The notes below the pieces were generated by a model, which did not search any database, had not been told where the DNA came from, and worked only from the letters and a program-made list of their open reading frames with translations. Below are positions 1 to 5,265 of a stretch of DNA of 5,870 nt, one piece after another. The translations under genes and the position numbers were made by a program. How positions within the stretch are numbered: position 1 is the stretch's first letter; each line of letters starts with the position of its first letter. The DNA is from JASJGK01 sp033791585 (lineage in GTDB: Bacteria > SAR324 > XYD2-FULL-50-16), in the NCBI GenBank assembly GCA_033791585.1, contig JASJGK010000183.1, positions 1 to 5,870 on the forward strand, given 5' to 3'.

Positions 1-2
1 TG

Positions 3-806
3 CTTCTTGGTTTGAGTCTGGCCATCCTGGCCTTGGCCCAGCCCCAAGGAAAACAAATCCCCACTAAAGCCCAAAAGATAGAGCGTGATTTGGTGATCTT
101 GCTCGATGTGAGCAGGTCTATGCTCAGTGAAGACTTAAAACCAAGTCGATTAGAGCGAACCAAAGAAATGTTGATGGACCTTGCCGATTCTTTAAGCGGT
201 GAACGTGTCGCCCTAATCCTTTTTTCGGGCCGTGTAAAAATCAAAACCCCTCTCACACAAGATTACTATTTTTTAAAGCAGGTGATCAAAGAGGCCGACC
301 CTAGCGAGATCTACCGAGGTGGAAGCAAGATCGGCGATGCCATCAGAGCGGCATTAACAATACTGTTTTTTGAAGAAAATTTAAAAAACCGAGATATCAT
401 CCTCATCACCGATGGCGAAGACCAAGAAACAGAGCCCCTGAAAGCCGCCCAGCTGGCAGCGGCTAAAGGGGTGCGCATTCACACGATAGGAATTGGCAGT
501 TTGGAAGGGGCTGAGATCCCCACATCAAATGGAAAGATCAGCAAACTCAATGATGCTGATCTAAAAGAAATTGCCAAGATCACCAATGCTGTATACATCC
601 CAGCAGAAGATAAACAGGTCGACTTAGGTAAGCTTTACCAAGATTACATTCAAAATAATAACGAGCTGGGAAATGCCGATAAAGATAGTATCGTGAGGGA
701 AGAGTTATTTTTTTGGTTTTTGGCTCCAGCGATGATCCTGCTCTCTTTAGAGCCAGTTTTAGTTTTATCCTTTTACAGAAAATTACAAATTTCTAAAAAA
801 AATTAA
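3..806 (+). CDS. BatA/BatB-like von Willebrand factor A membrane protein, 5' end cut off by the window
   Basis: The reading frame is open to the left edge, so the start lies outside. The first in-frame start-like codon, TTG at 12, falls inside a hydrophobic stretch (LLGLSLAILALAQ) that is probably the second N-terminal membrane helix of this family. Counting from that TTG, the von Willebrand A domain runs from about residue 26 to 200. Its MIDAS metal site is visible: DVSRS (D32, S34, S36), the PLT threonine T82, and ITDGED with D134. A second hydrophobic segment at about 231-254 anchors the C-terminus, so the domain should sit on the periplasmic side between helices. This is the BatA/BatB arrangement, typically about 310-340 residues, so perhaps 55-60 residues are missing. 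Bat proteins occur in aerotolerance and stress operons, often with an MoxR ATPase; none is visible here. It is probably BatB-like, but A and B cannot be told apart from this part. The next gene starts 58 bases downstream. Confidence 0.86.
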   Translation, partial: LLGLSLAILALAQPQGKQIPTKAQKIERDLVILLDVSRSMLSEDLKPSRLERTKEMLMDLADSLSGERVALILFSGRVKIKTPLTQDYYFLKQVIKEADPSEIYRGGSKIGDAIRAALTILFFEENLKNRDIILITDGEDQETEPLKAAQLAAAKGVRIHTIGIGSLEGAEIPTSNGKISKLNDADLKEIAKITNAVYIPAEDKQVDLGKLYQDYIQNNNELGNADKDSIVREELFFWFLAPAMILLSLEPVLVLSFYRKLQISKKN

Positions 807-864
807 CTTTACTTCCCCTGCCCAAACGTCGAAACTTATTAAAAATTTATTGAACAGGAAAACC

Positions 865-1560
865 ATGAAAAAAGCATTAGCATTAATATTCATTCTCTTT
901 GCGGCCGCATCTTGCGAGCAAGGGCCAAAAAGAGTCAAAACATTAGACACTGATTTACAAAAAGCATCCTACGCTATTGGTGTTTCTATCGGCTCAAACT
1001 TTGAAAAACAAGATCTAGAAGTGGACCAAGCAGCCTTGCTTAGCGGCCTTTTAGACTCTTTTGAAAAGAAAGAACTGCTACTCGATGAAAAAGCGAGACA
1101 AGAAGCCCTAATGAATTTGCAGATGCAACACAGAAAGCAGGCCCAAGAAAAATTTCAAAAACAAGCTGCTGATGCACTTGAAAAGGGAATGATGTTTTTG
1201 GAAGAAAACAAAAAGAAAGCTGGCGTAAAAGTTACAGACTCGGGATTGCAGTATAAGATTGTTAACGCCGCCAAAGCGGTTAAGCACCCAAAAGCCACCG
1301 ATAAGGTTAAGGTTCACTACACTGGTAAATTAATCGACGGTACTGTTTTTGATTCTAGCATCGAACGTGGCAAGCCTGTTGAGTTCCCTGTAAATGGCGT
1401 GATTCCTGGTTGGACAGAAGCTTTAAAAATGATGAGCCCTGGTGAGAAGTGGGAACTTGTTATCCCTTCTAACTTAGCTTACGGCAAGCGTGGTGCTGGC
1501 CCAAAGATCCCAGCAAACTCTGTTTTAACATTCGAAGTTGAATTGATCGAAGTTCTATAG
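865..1560 (+). CDS. FKBP-type peptidyl-prolyl cis-trans isomerase, lipoprotein (Mip/FklB-like)
   Basis: This 231-residue protein catalyses proline isomerisation to help fold envelope proteins. The N-terminus is a lipoprotein signal: MKK, a hydrophobic core, then the lipobox AAASC with Cys17 as the lipidated residue. A helical FKBP N-terminal dimerisation region spans about 28-125 (KASYAIGVSIG, then charged, possibly coiled helices). The FKBP catalytic domain follows at about 140-231 with the usual pocket residues in place: Y152 (HYTG), F162 and D163 (VFDSS), F174, V179-I180, W183, Y206 (AYG) and F223. Length and order match Mip/FklB/FkpA-type proteins. I chose ATG 865, not the TTG at 850, because AGGAA lies at 856-860 and because ATG gives a clean signal peptide. 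The protein probably sits on the periplasmic face of a membrane; Glu at +2 after the Cys leaves inner or outer membrane open. A tiny ORF starts 2 bases after its stop. Confidence 0.94.
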   Translation: MKKALALIFILFAAASCEQGPKRVKTLDTDLQKASYAIGVSIGSNFEKQDLEVDQAALLSGLLDSFEKKELLLDEKARQEALMNLQMQHRKQAQEKFQKQAADALEKGMMFLEENKKKAGVKVTDSGLQYKIVNAAKAVKHPKATDKVKVHYTGKLIDGTVFDSSIERGKPVEFPVNGVIPGWTEALKMMSPGEKWELVIPSNLAYGKRGAGPKIPANSVLTFEVELIEVL

Positions 1561-1562
1561 TT

Positions 1563-1712
1563 ATGTTTAAATTACTCACAAGTAAATGGTTCTGGCTGGG
1601 TTTAGTTAGTGGTGGTTTTTTGCTCCATTACCTAACCCGTGATGATTCCTGTCATTCAAGTCACTTTTGCTGCAAATCAAAAGAGGACCATGTAGACCTT
1701 AAGGCTTCATAA
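1563..1712 (+). CDS. Small single-span membrane protein with Cys/His-rich tail (49 aa, hypothetical)
   Basis: An ATG begins 2 bases after the stop of the FKBP gene (TAG, TT, ATG) and opens 49 codons ending in TAA at 1710-1712, 12 bases before the next gene. The peptide has a short basic start, a hydrophobic and aromatic stretch at about residues 9-24 (WFWLGLVSGGFLLHYL), then a polar tail. The tail carries three Cys and three His, in DDSCHSSHFCC and a nearby EDH. No separate strong Shine-Dalgarno is seen, so translation would depend on coupling to the gene upstream. It fills the gap between two sure genes almost exactly, which supports a real gene. I do not recognise a family. The Cys/His cluster could bind a metal or form disulfides, but that is inference. 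It could also be a chance ORF in a spacer. Confidence 0.5.
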   Translation: MFKLLTSKWFWLGLVSGGFLLHYLTRDDSCHSSHFCCKSKEDHVDLKAS

Positions 1713-1724
1713 GCTATATAATTT

Positions 1725-2522
1725 ATGAAGCTCGACTTTCACCTCTTAGGGGTTGGCTACCTTGGGAAACGGCTCCAAGCCCACCAAGGCACCCAAACCT
1801 CCCCAAATTCTGGAGGTGTTAGTTTAAGCCATGATTCTGGTTTTGATATCTACAGTGATAAGGCATGGGAAGCTCTACCTGAGCACCCCCTCCCCACCAT
1901 TATTACCATCCCTCCCTTAGAAACTTTATCTGAGACTACAGAAAAGCTGACGAGATTTGCCCAAGGCCTACAAAGCCGCTGGGGTGAGAGCGCGAAGATT
2001 ATATATATTTCTTCCACCGCTGTTTACCCACAAATCAAAGGGGCCTTTGATGAATCTTTTGAGGGAAACCCTGACGGGAAATCTGGGTTTTTAAGGCGCG
2101 CCAGTGAAGAAATTTTAAGGAAACATTTTGATGCAACCTGCTTGCGACCTGGTGGAATCTACGGTGAAGGTCGCCATTTGGGGCTAAGGCTCGCCCAAAA
2201 CAAACCCCCTCGGGGCTGGGACCACCCAACCTACCGCATCCATGTGGATGATTTAGCGATGATTTGTTTGGAGGCTGTAAAAAATACAGACTTCCCCAAG
2301 ATCATGAACTGCGTGGATAAATACCCCGCCAGCGCTAGAGAAGTGGCCGTCTGGCTTGATAAAGCAGGCCTGCAAGCTGCACCAAAAATACCAGCCTTTC
2401 AAGAAATGCCCATGCGGGTAATTTCAGATGATCTACTGCAAGGCTTGCCCTACTCCTTGCAATATCCTAGTTTCAAGGAAGGACTAACAAGGATTTACCA
2501 AGATGCGAAAACCAGAGATTGA
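1725..2522 (+). CDS. NAD(P)-binding extended SDR / epimerase-like protein, atypical (YeeZ-like)
   Basis: This is a 265-residue, probably cytoplasmic Rossmann-fold protein of the NAD-dependent epimerase/dehydratase superfamily. The dinucleotide-binding loop is at the very N-terminus: LLGVGYLGKRL, with G9, G11 and G14. Other landmarks are YISSTAVY (94-101), LRPGGIYG (140-147) and RIHVDDLA (171-178), all typical of extended SDRs. The usual catalytic YxxxK is not visible where expected; that stretch reads GFLRRASEEI. This resembles the YeeZ-type subgroup, whose reaction is not settled. ATG 1725 is the first possible start, because an in-frame TAA lies at 1719-1721, and it places the glycine motif correctly. 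No good Shine-Dalgarno precedes it. The 3' end overlaps the radical SAM gene by 20 bases, so the two are probably translated together and may act in one pathway. The substrate is unknown. Confidence 0.88.
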   Translation: MKLDFHLLGVGYLGKRLQAHQGTQTSPNSGGVSLSHDSGFDIYSDKAWEALPEHPLPTIITIPPLETLSETTEKLTRFAQGLQSRWGESAKIIYISSTAVYPQIKGAFDESFEGNPDGKSGFLRRASEEILRKHFDATCLRPGGIYGEGRHLGLRLAQNKPPRGWDHPTYRIHVDDLAMICLEAVKNTDFPKIMNCVDKYPASAREVAVWLDKAGLQAAPKIPAFQEMPMRVISDDLLQGLPYSLQYPSFKEGLTRIYQDAKTRD

Positions 2523-3777
2523 AAAACTATTTGAGGCTTACCCCTCTGTGCCCATTGAAGCCATTCTAAAGCAAGATATACTTAGGCTTGGGGTTTCCTT
2601 TACCGTCGATTCTCTAAAGATCGCAGCAGGCTTTAAGCCGAAAGATTATTTTATCTTCTCCTTTGATCTGGTCACTCTAGAAGATATGGAAAAGGACCAA
2701 AGCCATTTGTTTAAAGCGCCTGAAGAGGTAAAGCTTTTTGGTGGCATCTGGGACTTAGCTCCCACCATATTTAACGTCCGTTTGAACCCTGCAAGCCCCT
2801 ATTTGATTAAGCTCGCAGATGGTAAATTGGTGCTGGAGCTAGAAGGCGAGGCCGTTTGCCAAGCCGAATATCACCCCATGCCCGCCTACTATGCCCATCC
2901 CTTAGCGAGCGGTAAAAAAATCAGCGAAATCGCACCGACATTGGAGTGGGGCTACCTCATATATTTGACCCTTTACCGCCTTTGCCAATATTGGGGCAAA
3001 GAAGAAGAATGCCAGTTCTGCGATATCAACGAAAACTATAGGCAACAAAAAAAAGCAGGGCGGGATTACACAGGTGTTAAAAAGATTGAAGACATCCTAG
3101 ACGCGCTAAGTCACATTGAAAAATACGATACTACATCTAAGGCGATCACCTTAACAGGTGGAGCCATCACAGGGAATCTGAACGGGAAAAATGAGGTGGA
3201 TTTCTACCTTGACTATGCCGCTGCCATCTATGAAAAATTTGGTCGCCGTTGGATTATTAAGGCCGTGGTTGAAGCCTTTGAAAAGGACGAGTGCAAGCGG
3301 CTTCATGCTGGCGGAGTGCAGATCTACCACCCCAATTACGAAATCTGGAACAAAGACCTATTCCAAAAGCTTTGCCCAGGCAAAGAGCGCTTTGTAGGTT
3401 ACCAAGAGTGGATGAACCGCATTGTTGATTCTGCCGAGATCTTCGGCCCTGAAAACGTAATCCCCAACTTTGTTGGTGGTGTGGAAATGAGCGCCCCTTA
3501 TGGCTTTACTGATCTACATGAAGCTGTAGACAGCACGGCTTTAGGCCTAGAATTTTTTATGTCCAAAGGCATCCTCCCTAGGTTTACCACTTGGTGCGCT
3601 GAGCCATTAGCCCATCTTGGGCCGCAGCAGGCCCCGCCTTTGGAATATTATGTGAAGTTGCTGGCTGTCTATAAAGAAACCAAAGAGCGCCACAACTTGC
3701 CGAACCCTCCAGGTTACGGTGAAGCTGGCCGAGGTAAAGCTGTTTTTTCTGTTTCTGCCTTTATGGATGTTCTTTAG
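2503..3777 (+). CDS. Radical SAM family enzyme with CX8CX2C cluster motif
   Basis: The 424-residue protein has an N-terminal region of about 150 residues, then a radical SAM core. Cys161, Cys170 and Cys173 (CQYWGKEEECQFC) form CX8CX2C, which should bind a 4Fe-4S cluster and S-adenosylmethionine. The aromatic residue before the last Cys (QFC) is as in classical members, but the first spacing is much longer than the common CX3CX2C. ITLTGGAITG (215-224) matches the glycine-rich SAM-contact strand. Later strands include VQIYHP (272-277) and PNFVGGVE (321-328). Extra cysteines at 119, 264, 291 and 365 could serve the active site or another ligand. The C-terminus (NPPGYGEAG, FSVSAFMDVL) looks conserved, but I cannot name the family. 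The start is set by AAGGA at 2489-2493, nine bases before the ATG. It overlaps the SDR gene, ends the operon, and is probably cytoplasmic. The reaction is unknown. Confidence 0.92.
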   Translation: MRKPEIEKLFEAYPSVPIEAILKQDILRLGVSFTVDSLKIAAGFKPKDYFIFSFDLVTLEDMEKDQSHLFKAPEEVKLFGGIWDLAPTIFNVRLNPASPYLIKLADGKLVLELEGEAVCQAEYHPMPAYYAHPLASGKKISEIAPTLEWGYLIYLTLYRLCQYWGKEEECQFCDINENYRQQKKAGRDYTGVKKIEDILDALSHIEKYDTTSKAITLTGGAITGNLNGKNEVDFYLDYAAAIYEKFGRRWIIKAVVEAFEKDECKRLHAGGVQIYHPNYEIWNKDLFQKLCPGKERFVGYQEWMNRIVDSAEIFGPENVIPNFVGGVEMSAPYGFTDLHEAVDSTALGLEFFMSKGILPRFTTWCAEPLAHLGPQQAPPLEYYVKLLAVYKETKERHNLPNPPGYGEAGRGKAVFSVSAFMDVL

Positions 3778-3845
3778 GTTTTGACTAGGCATCATGCATA
3801 GTTCGATATTCAATTCATCTAGGACATTTTATCAAAAAATATGGA

Positions 3846-3872
3846 TTTTAAAAATAAACTCTATTTTTAAAA
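3846..3872. repeat. A/T-only perfect inverted repeat, possible weak terminator
   Basis: TTTTAAAAATA at 3846-3856 and TATTTTTAAAA at 3862-3872 are perfect reverse complements around the loop AACTC. The repeat lies 69 bases after the radical SAM stop. The stem has no G-C pair and no T run follows it, so it is not a classical intrinsic terminator, although it is the only hairpin close behind the operon. It could also be a protein-binding palindrome. Confidence 0.55.
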
Positions 3873-3939
3873 AGCATTAAAAACATATAGTTAAATAGGA
3901 AAACCCCCTTCTTTCCGCTTTTTTTTAAAAGCAAAAATT

Positions 3940-3967
3940 TTGACAATCTGAAACCAGTTGATATAAT
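3940..3967 (+). promoter_or_regulatory. Consensus sigma70-type promoter
   Basis: TTGACA at 3940-3945 and TATAAT at 3962-3967 both match the consensus perfectly, with a 16-base spacer. Transcription should begin near 3974, reading right. The only ORF close by is a 43-codon one at 3997. A/T-rich DNA, including a T8 run, lies just upstream of the -35 box and could act as an UP-like element. Confidence 0.65.
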
Positions 3968-3996
3968 CCCAGAAAACTACTCTTTGGGATTCGGGC

Positions 3997-4128
3997 ATGA
4001 AAGTCAGCAATATAACGTTAATACTCTTCTTTATTTTTTTACACTCAATTGGCATTGGAGAGGTCTTACAGAAAATCTCTGAGATCACCGCCAGTATTGG
4101 TAAGGCTTCATTTCAAATTATCTTTTAA
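3997..4128 (+). CDS. Short ORF behind the consensus promoter, hydrophobic N-terminus (43 aa, doubtful)
   Basis: The first ATG after the promoter at 3940-3967 opens 43 codons to TAA at 4126-4128. The peptide starts MKVSN, then has a hydrophobic stretch of about 13 residues (ITLILFFIFLHSI). It continues with a polar, possibly helical part (EVLQKISEITASIGKAS). It looks like a signal or membrane peptide. The ribosome site is weak (GGGA at 3986-3989). It could be a real small secreted or membrane peptide, the remaining 5' end of a lost gene, or a chance ORF within a non-coding transcript. I do not recognise it. Confidence 0.33.
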   Translation: MKVSNITLILFFIFLHSIGIGEVLQKISEITASIGKASFQIIF

Positions 4129-4161
4129 TTTCTGTTTAGTTATAAGTATTGGAAATTAACC

Positions 4162-4212
4162 TTTAGCCTCATCTCCGCAGGATCGTTCTTCTAACCTTTC
4201 AAGCTTATGGTT
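4162..4212. repeat. Degenerate direct repeat, copy A
   Basis: Matches 4634-4684 without gaps at 38 of 51 positions. The shared core is TTCTAACCTTTC at 4189-4200. Weaker similarity continues some 14 bases to the right. On the minus strand the copy reads NHKLERLEERSCGDEAK, followed shortly by a stop. Confidence 0.6.
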
Positions 4213-4221
4213 TATTTCTCT

Positions 4222-4246
4222 CTTCTTTTGTGCCAGACAAAAGAAG
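4222..4246. repeat. Perfect 10-bp inverted repeat (hairpin)
   Basis: CTTCTTTTGT at 4222-4231 and ACAAAAGAAG at 4237-4246 pair perfectly around a 5-base loop (GCCAG). No T run follows on either strand, so it is not a classical terminator. It lies directly beside direct-repeat copy A. Confidence 0.7.
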
Positions 4247-4374
4247 CAAAAACTGGCCCTCTACCTCGAAGCTAGTTATCGCCAAAGCCCAGCCAACTAA
4301 TTCGTTCTACTTAATACCAATGGACCATCTATTTTCTTATAGAAATTGTAGGCGATGCCTCCGCTTCTCACTAA

Positions 4375-4422
4375 TTAGGGGAAAAGTGTACCCACAACTA
4401 TCCCTTAACCTAACTAGTTAAG
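4375..4422. repeat. Overlapping inverted repeats that could form alternative hairpins
   Basis: TTAGGGGA (4375-4382) can pair with TCCCTTAA (4401-4408) with one G-T pair. CTTAAC (4404-4409) can pair perfectly with GTTAAG (4417-4422). The two stems share bases 4404-4408, so only one can form at a time. Confidence 0.4.
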
Positions 4423-4500
4423 AAGAGTTCTGGCGTTCCACGGCTGCCCCATAACCTTTCTGGCTTTTTTTATTACTTCGATTCTTGGGCTTGGGATTTG

Positions 4501-4544
4501 AAACCCACTCTAAAAGGGTTTTTGAAGTGAATCTAAAAGTGGGT
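4501..4544. repeat. Overlapping inverted repeats sharing one arm
   Basis: ACCCACT (4503-4509) is the reverse complement of AGTGGGT (4538-4544). AAACCC (4501-4506) also pairs with GGGTTT (4517-4522). The two hairpins use the same left arm and exclude each other. No T run follows. Confidence 0.45.
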
Positions 4545-4633
4545 ATCGCCTTCCTGCAAATTATCTACGGAAAAATTTTAAGTAGACAGCATAGATTTAT
4601 TTTCTGGTTGTGGTGGGTTTGGTGCCTGGGTGT

Positions 4634-4684
4634 TTTAGCCCCGTCCCCGAAAAATCCCTGTTCTAACCTTTCTAGTCTAAGGTT
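4634..4684. repeat. Degenerate direct repeat, copy B
   Basis: Partner of 4162-4212, lying 472 bases further right. It carries the same 12-base core TTCTAACCTTTC at 4661-4672. Within it AACCTT and AAGGTT (4665-4684) form a 6-bp stem with an 8-base loop. The minus strand reads NLRLERLEQGFFGDGAK. Confidence 0.6.
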
Positions 4685-4801
4685 GTTTTCGACCTTCCCT
4701 TTTTTTAAACGGGCCACTTTGCCTTTATATGCGAAGGATAAACCCTTTAGGGACCGTTAATCATTTCACAATTAAAAGGGCCTAATTTTACCCACAAGGC
4801 A

Positions 4802-4924
4802 ATGGAGGAAGAGAGATATCTATTGATGATTTTAAATGAGTTCCAGGTGCAATCCCCCCCCCCTACATTTCCTTTTGTGATTGCTGAAGGTTTGATATTG
4901 GTAATTATACTGAACTGTAGGTGA
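4802..4924 (+). CDS. Short ORF running through a C10 tract (40 aa, doubtful)
   Basis: ATG 4802 opens 40 codons to TGA 4922-4924, and the frame is open upstream back to 4751. The C tract gives SPPP, followed by a hydrophobic tail (FPFVIAEGLILVIIL). A gain or loss of one C changes the C-terminus. No well-spaced ribosome site is seen: AAGG lies only two bases before the ATG, and the inner ATG at 4826 is preceded by AGGAAGAG at a longer distance. The antisense strand is also open here. I do not recognise it, and a chance ORF is the likelier reading. Confidence 0.18.
   Translation: MEEERYLLMILNEFQVQSPPPTFPFVIAEGLILVIILNCR
4854..4863. repeat. Homopolymer tract of 10 C
   Basis: Ten consecutive C in DNA that is otherwise A/T-leaning. 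Such tracts vary in length by slippage. It lies inside the doubtful ORF 4802-4924 and 86 bases before the lipoprotein-like ORF. Confidence 0.9.
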
Positions 4925-4948
4925 ATATAATCTAAGGATATTGGCGAT

Positions 4949-5095
4949 ATGAAAAACAAAAAACGTTATAATAAAATCCTAAGGGGTGCCTTAGCGACAT
5001 CTATATGTTTTATTAGATTATTTTTTGTTGCCAGTCGTGAAAAGCCCAAAAAGGAGCCTGCTAAATCGGTACAAGAAAAGCCTGCAAAAAAATAA
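4949..5095 (+). pseudogene. Decayed small lipoprotein gene (lipobox Cys replaced by Arg)
   Basis: A well-placed AAGGA (4934-4938) precedes ATG 4949 by 10 bases. The 48-residue product begins MKNKKRYNKILRGALATSIC, goes on through FIRLFFVASR, and ends in a Lys/Pro/Glu-rich tail (EKPKKEPAKSVQEKPAKK). This is the layout of a small lipoprotein: basic start, hydrophobic core, then what would be the lipobox VASC with EKPKK after it. Here codon 30 at 5036-5038 is CGT (Arg), where TGT (Cys) would complete the box. Arg23 at 5015-5017 (AGA, one change from GGA) also breaks the hydrophobic core. The TAA at 5093-5095 follows a run of seven A, and the frame stays open for about 65 codons past it. I infer a recently decayed lipoprotein gene. 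It could instead be a small basic membrane peptide that works as it is. A minus-strand frame covers the same bases. Confidence 0.45.
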
Positions 5096-5217
5096 ACGGT
5101 AAAGGAAAAACAAGAGGATAACACTAACAGTATTAAAACCCACCTTCGGATTATTCGCCGCCAGAATTCAAGAATTATATTTCCAGATTTTTCTTTTCCA
5201 GTTCCCATTCCTTCCAT
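4966..5217 (-). pseudogene. Possible 5' trace of a third paralog of the small membrane-protein array
   Basis: Reading left from ATG at 5217, the first 24 codons resemble the start of the neighbouring membrane gene at 5732. One begins MEGMGTG and the other MERTKTG, both have a GN, and both reach RIIR just before a hydrophobic helix (WVLILLVLSSCFSFTVYFF). The distance between the two ATGs is 515 bases, the period of the array. After that helix the likeness stops, and the frame runs antisense to the lipoprotein-like ORF before a stop at 4966. The array may have been cut here by a deletion that joined it to foreign sequence. There is no ribosome site. Only the part from about 5140 to 5217 is supported as a paralog trace; the rest may be a chance frame. 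Confidence 0.3.
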
Positions 5218-5265
5218 AGTTGAGCAGCGACTAAGAAAGCTCTTGATTCTGCTCCGCCTGCAAAG

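Larger units (their letters stand above)
4129..4948. other. Gene-poor stretch with repeats and hairpins, no convincing gene
   Basis: About 820 bases without a gene I can support. The open frames are short, lack ribosome sites and show no family motif. The stretch holds a degenerate 51-base direct repeat, four copies of TAACCTTT (4157, 4192, 4452, 4664), several inverted repeats and a C10 tract. On the minus strand, frames across the two direct-repeat copies give similar peptides, so part of it may be decayed coding DNA or a dispersed repeat family. Confidence 0.6.

Noticed and set aside
850..864. TTG start for the FKBP gene, adding five residues.
   Set aside because: ATG 865 has AGGAA four bases upstream and gives a normal lipoprotein signal; the TTG would put the ribosome site inside the gene.
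1693..1722. Promoter before the SDR gene: TATAAT at 1717-1722 with a weak -35 near 1693.
   Set aside because: The start of transcription would fall on or after the ATG at 1725, and the -35 match is poor. The gene is better explained as part of the operon.
3917..3932. GCTTTT / AAAAGC hairpin as a terminator of the operon.
   Set aside because: The stem is short, the loop is T-only, and no T run follows. It lies directly in front of the promoter at 3940.
3891..4088. 65-codon minus-strand frame across the promoter.
   Set aside because: It runs antisense through a perfect promoter and T tracts, and has no motif.
4491..4510. tRNA-like T-arm on the minus strand (GGGTTTCAAATCCC).
   Set aside because: An extra T breaks the T-arm pattern, and no acceptor, D-arm or anticodon stem can be built around it.
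4485..4760. 91-codon plus-strand frame.
   Set aside because: It has no ribosome site, is rich in Trp, Phe and Arg without a domain pattern, runs across hairpins and a repeat copy, and matches no family I know.
4903..4931. Promoter before the lipoprotein-like ORF, with TATAAT at 4926-4931.
   Set aside because: The -10 is perfect but no acceptable -35 lies at the right distance, and the start of transcription would fall on the ribosome site.
4747..4959. 70-codon minus-strand frame.
   Set aside because: No motif or ribosome site is seen. It is open partly because the C tract reads as Gly, and it is antisense to other short frames.
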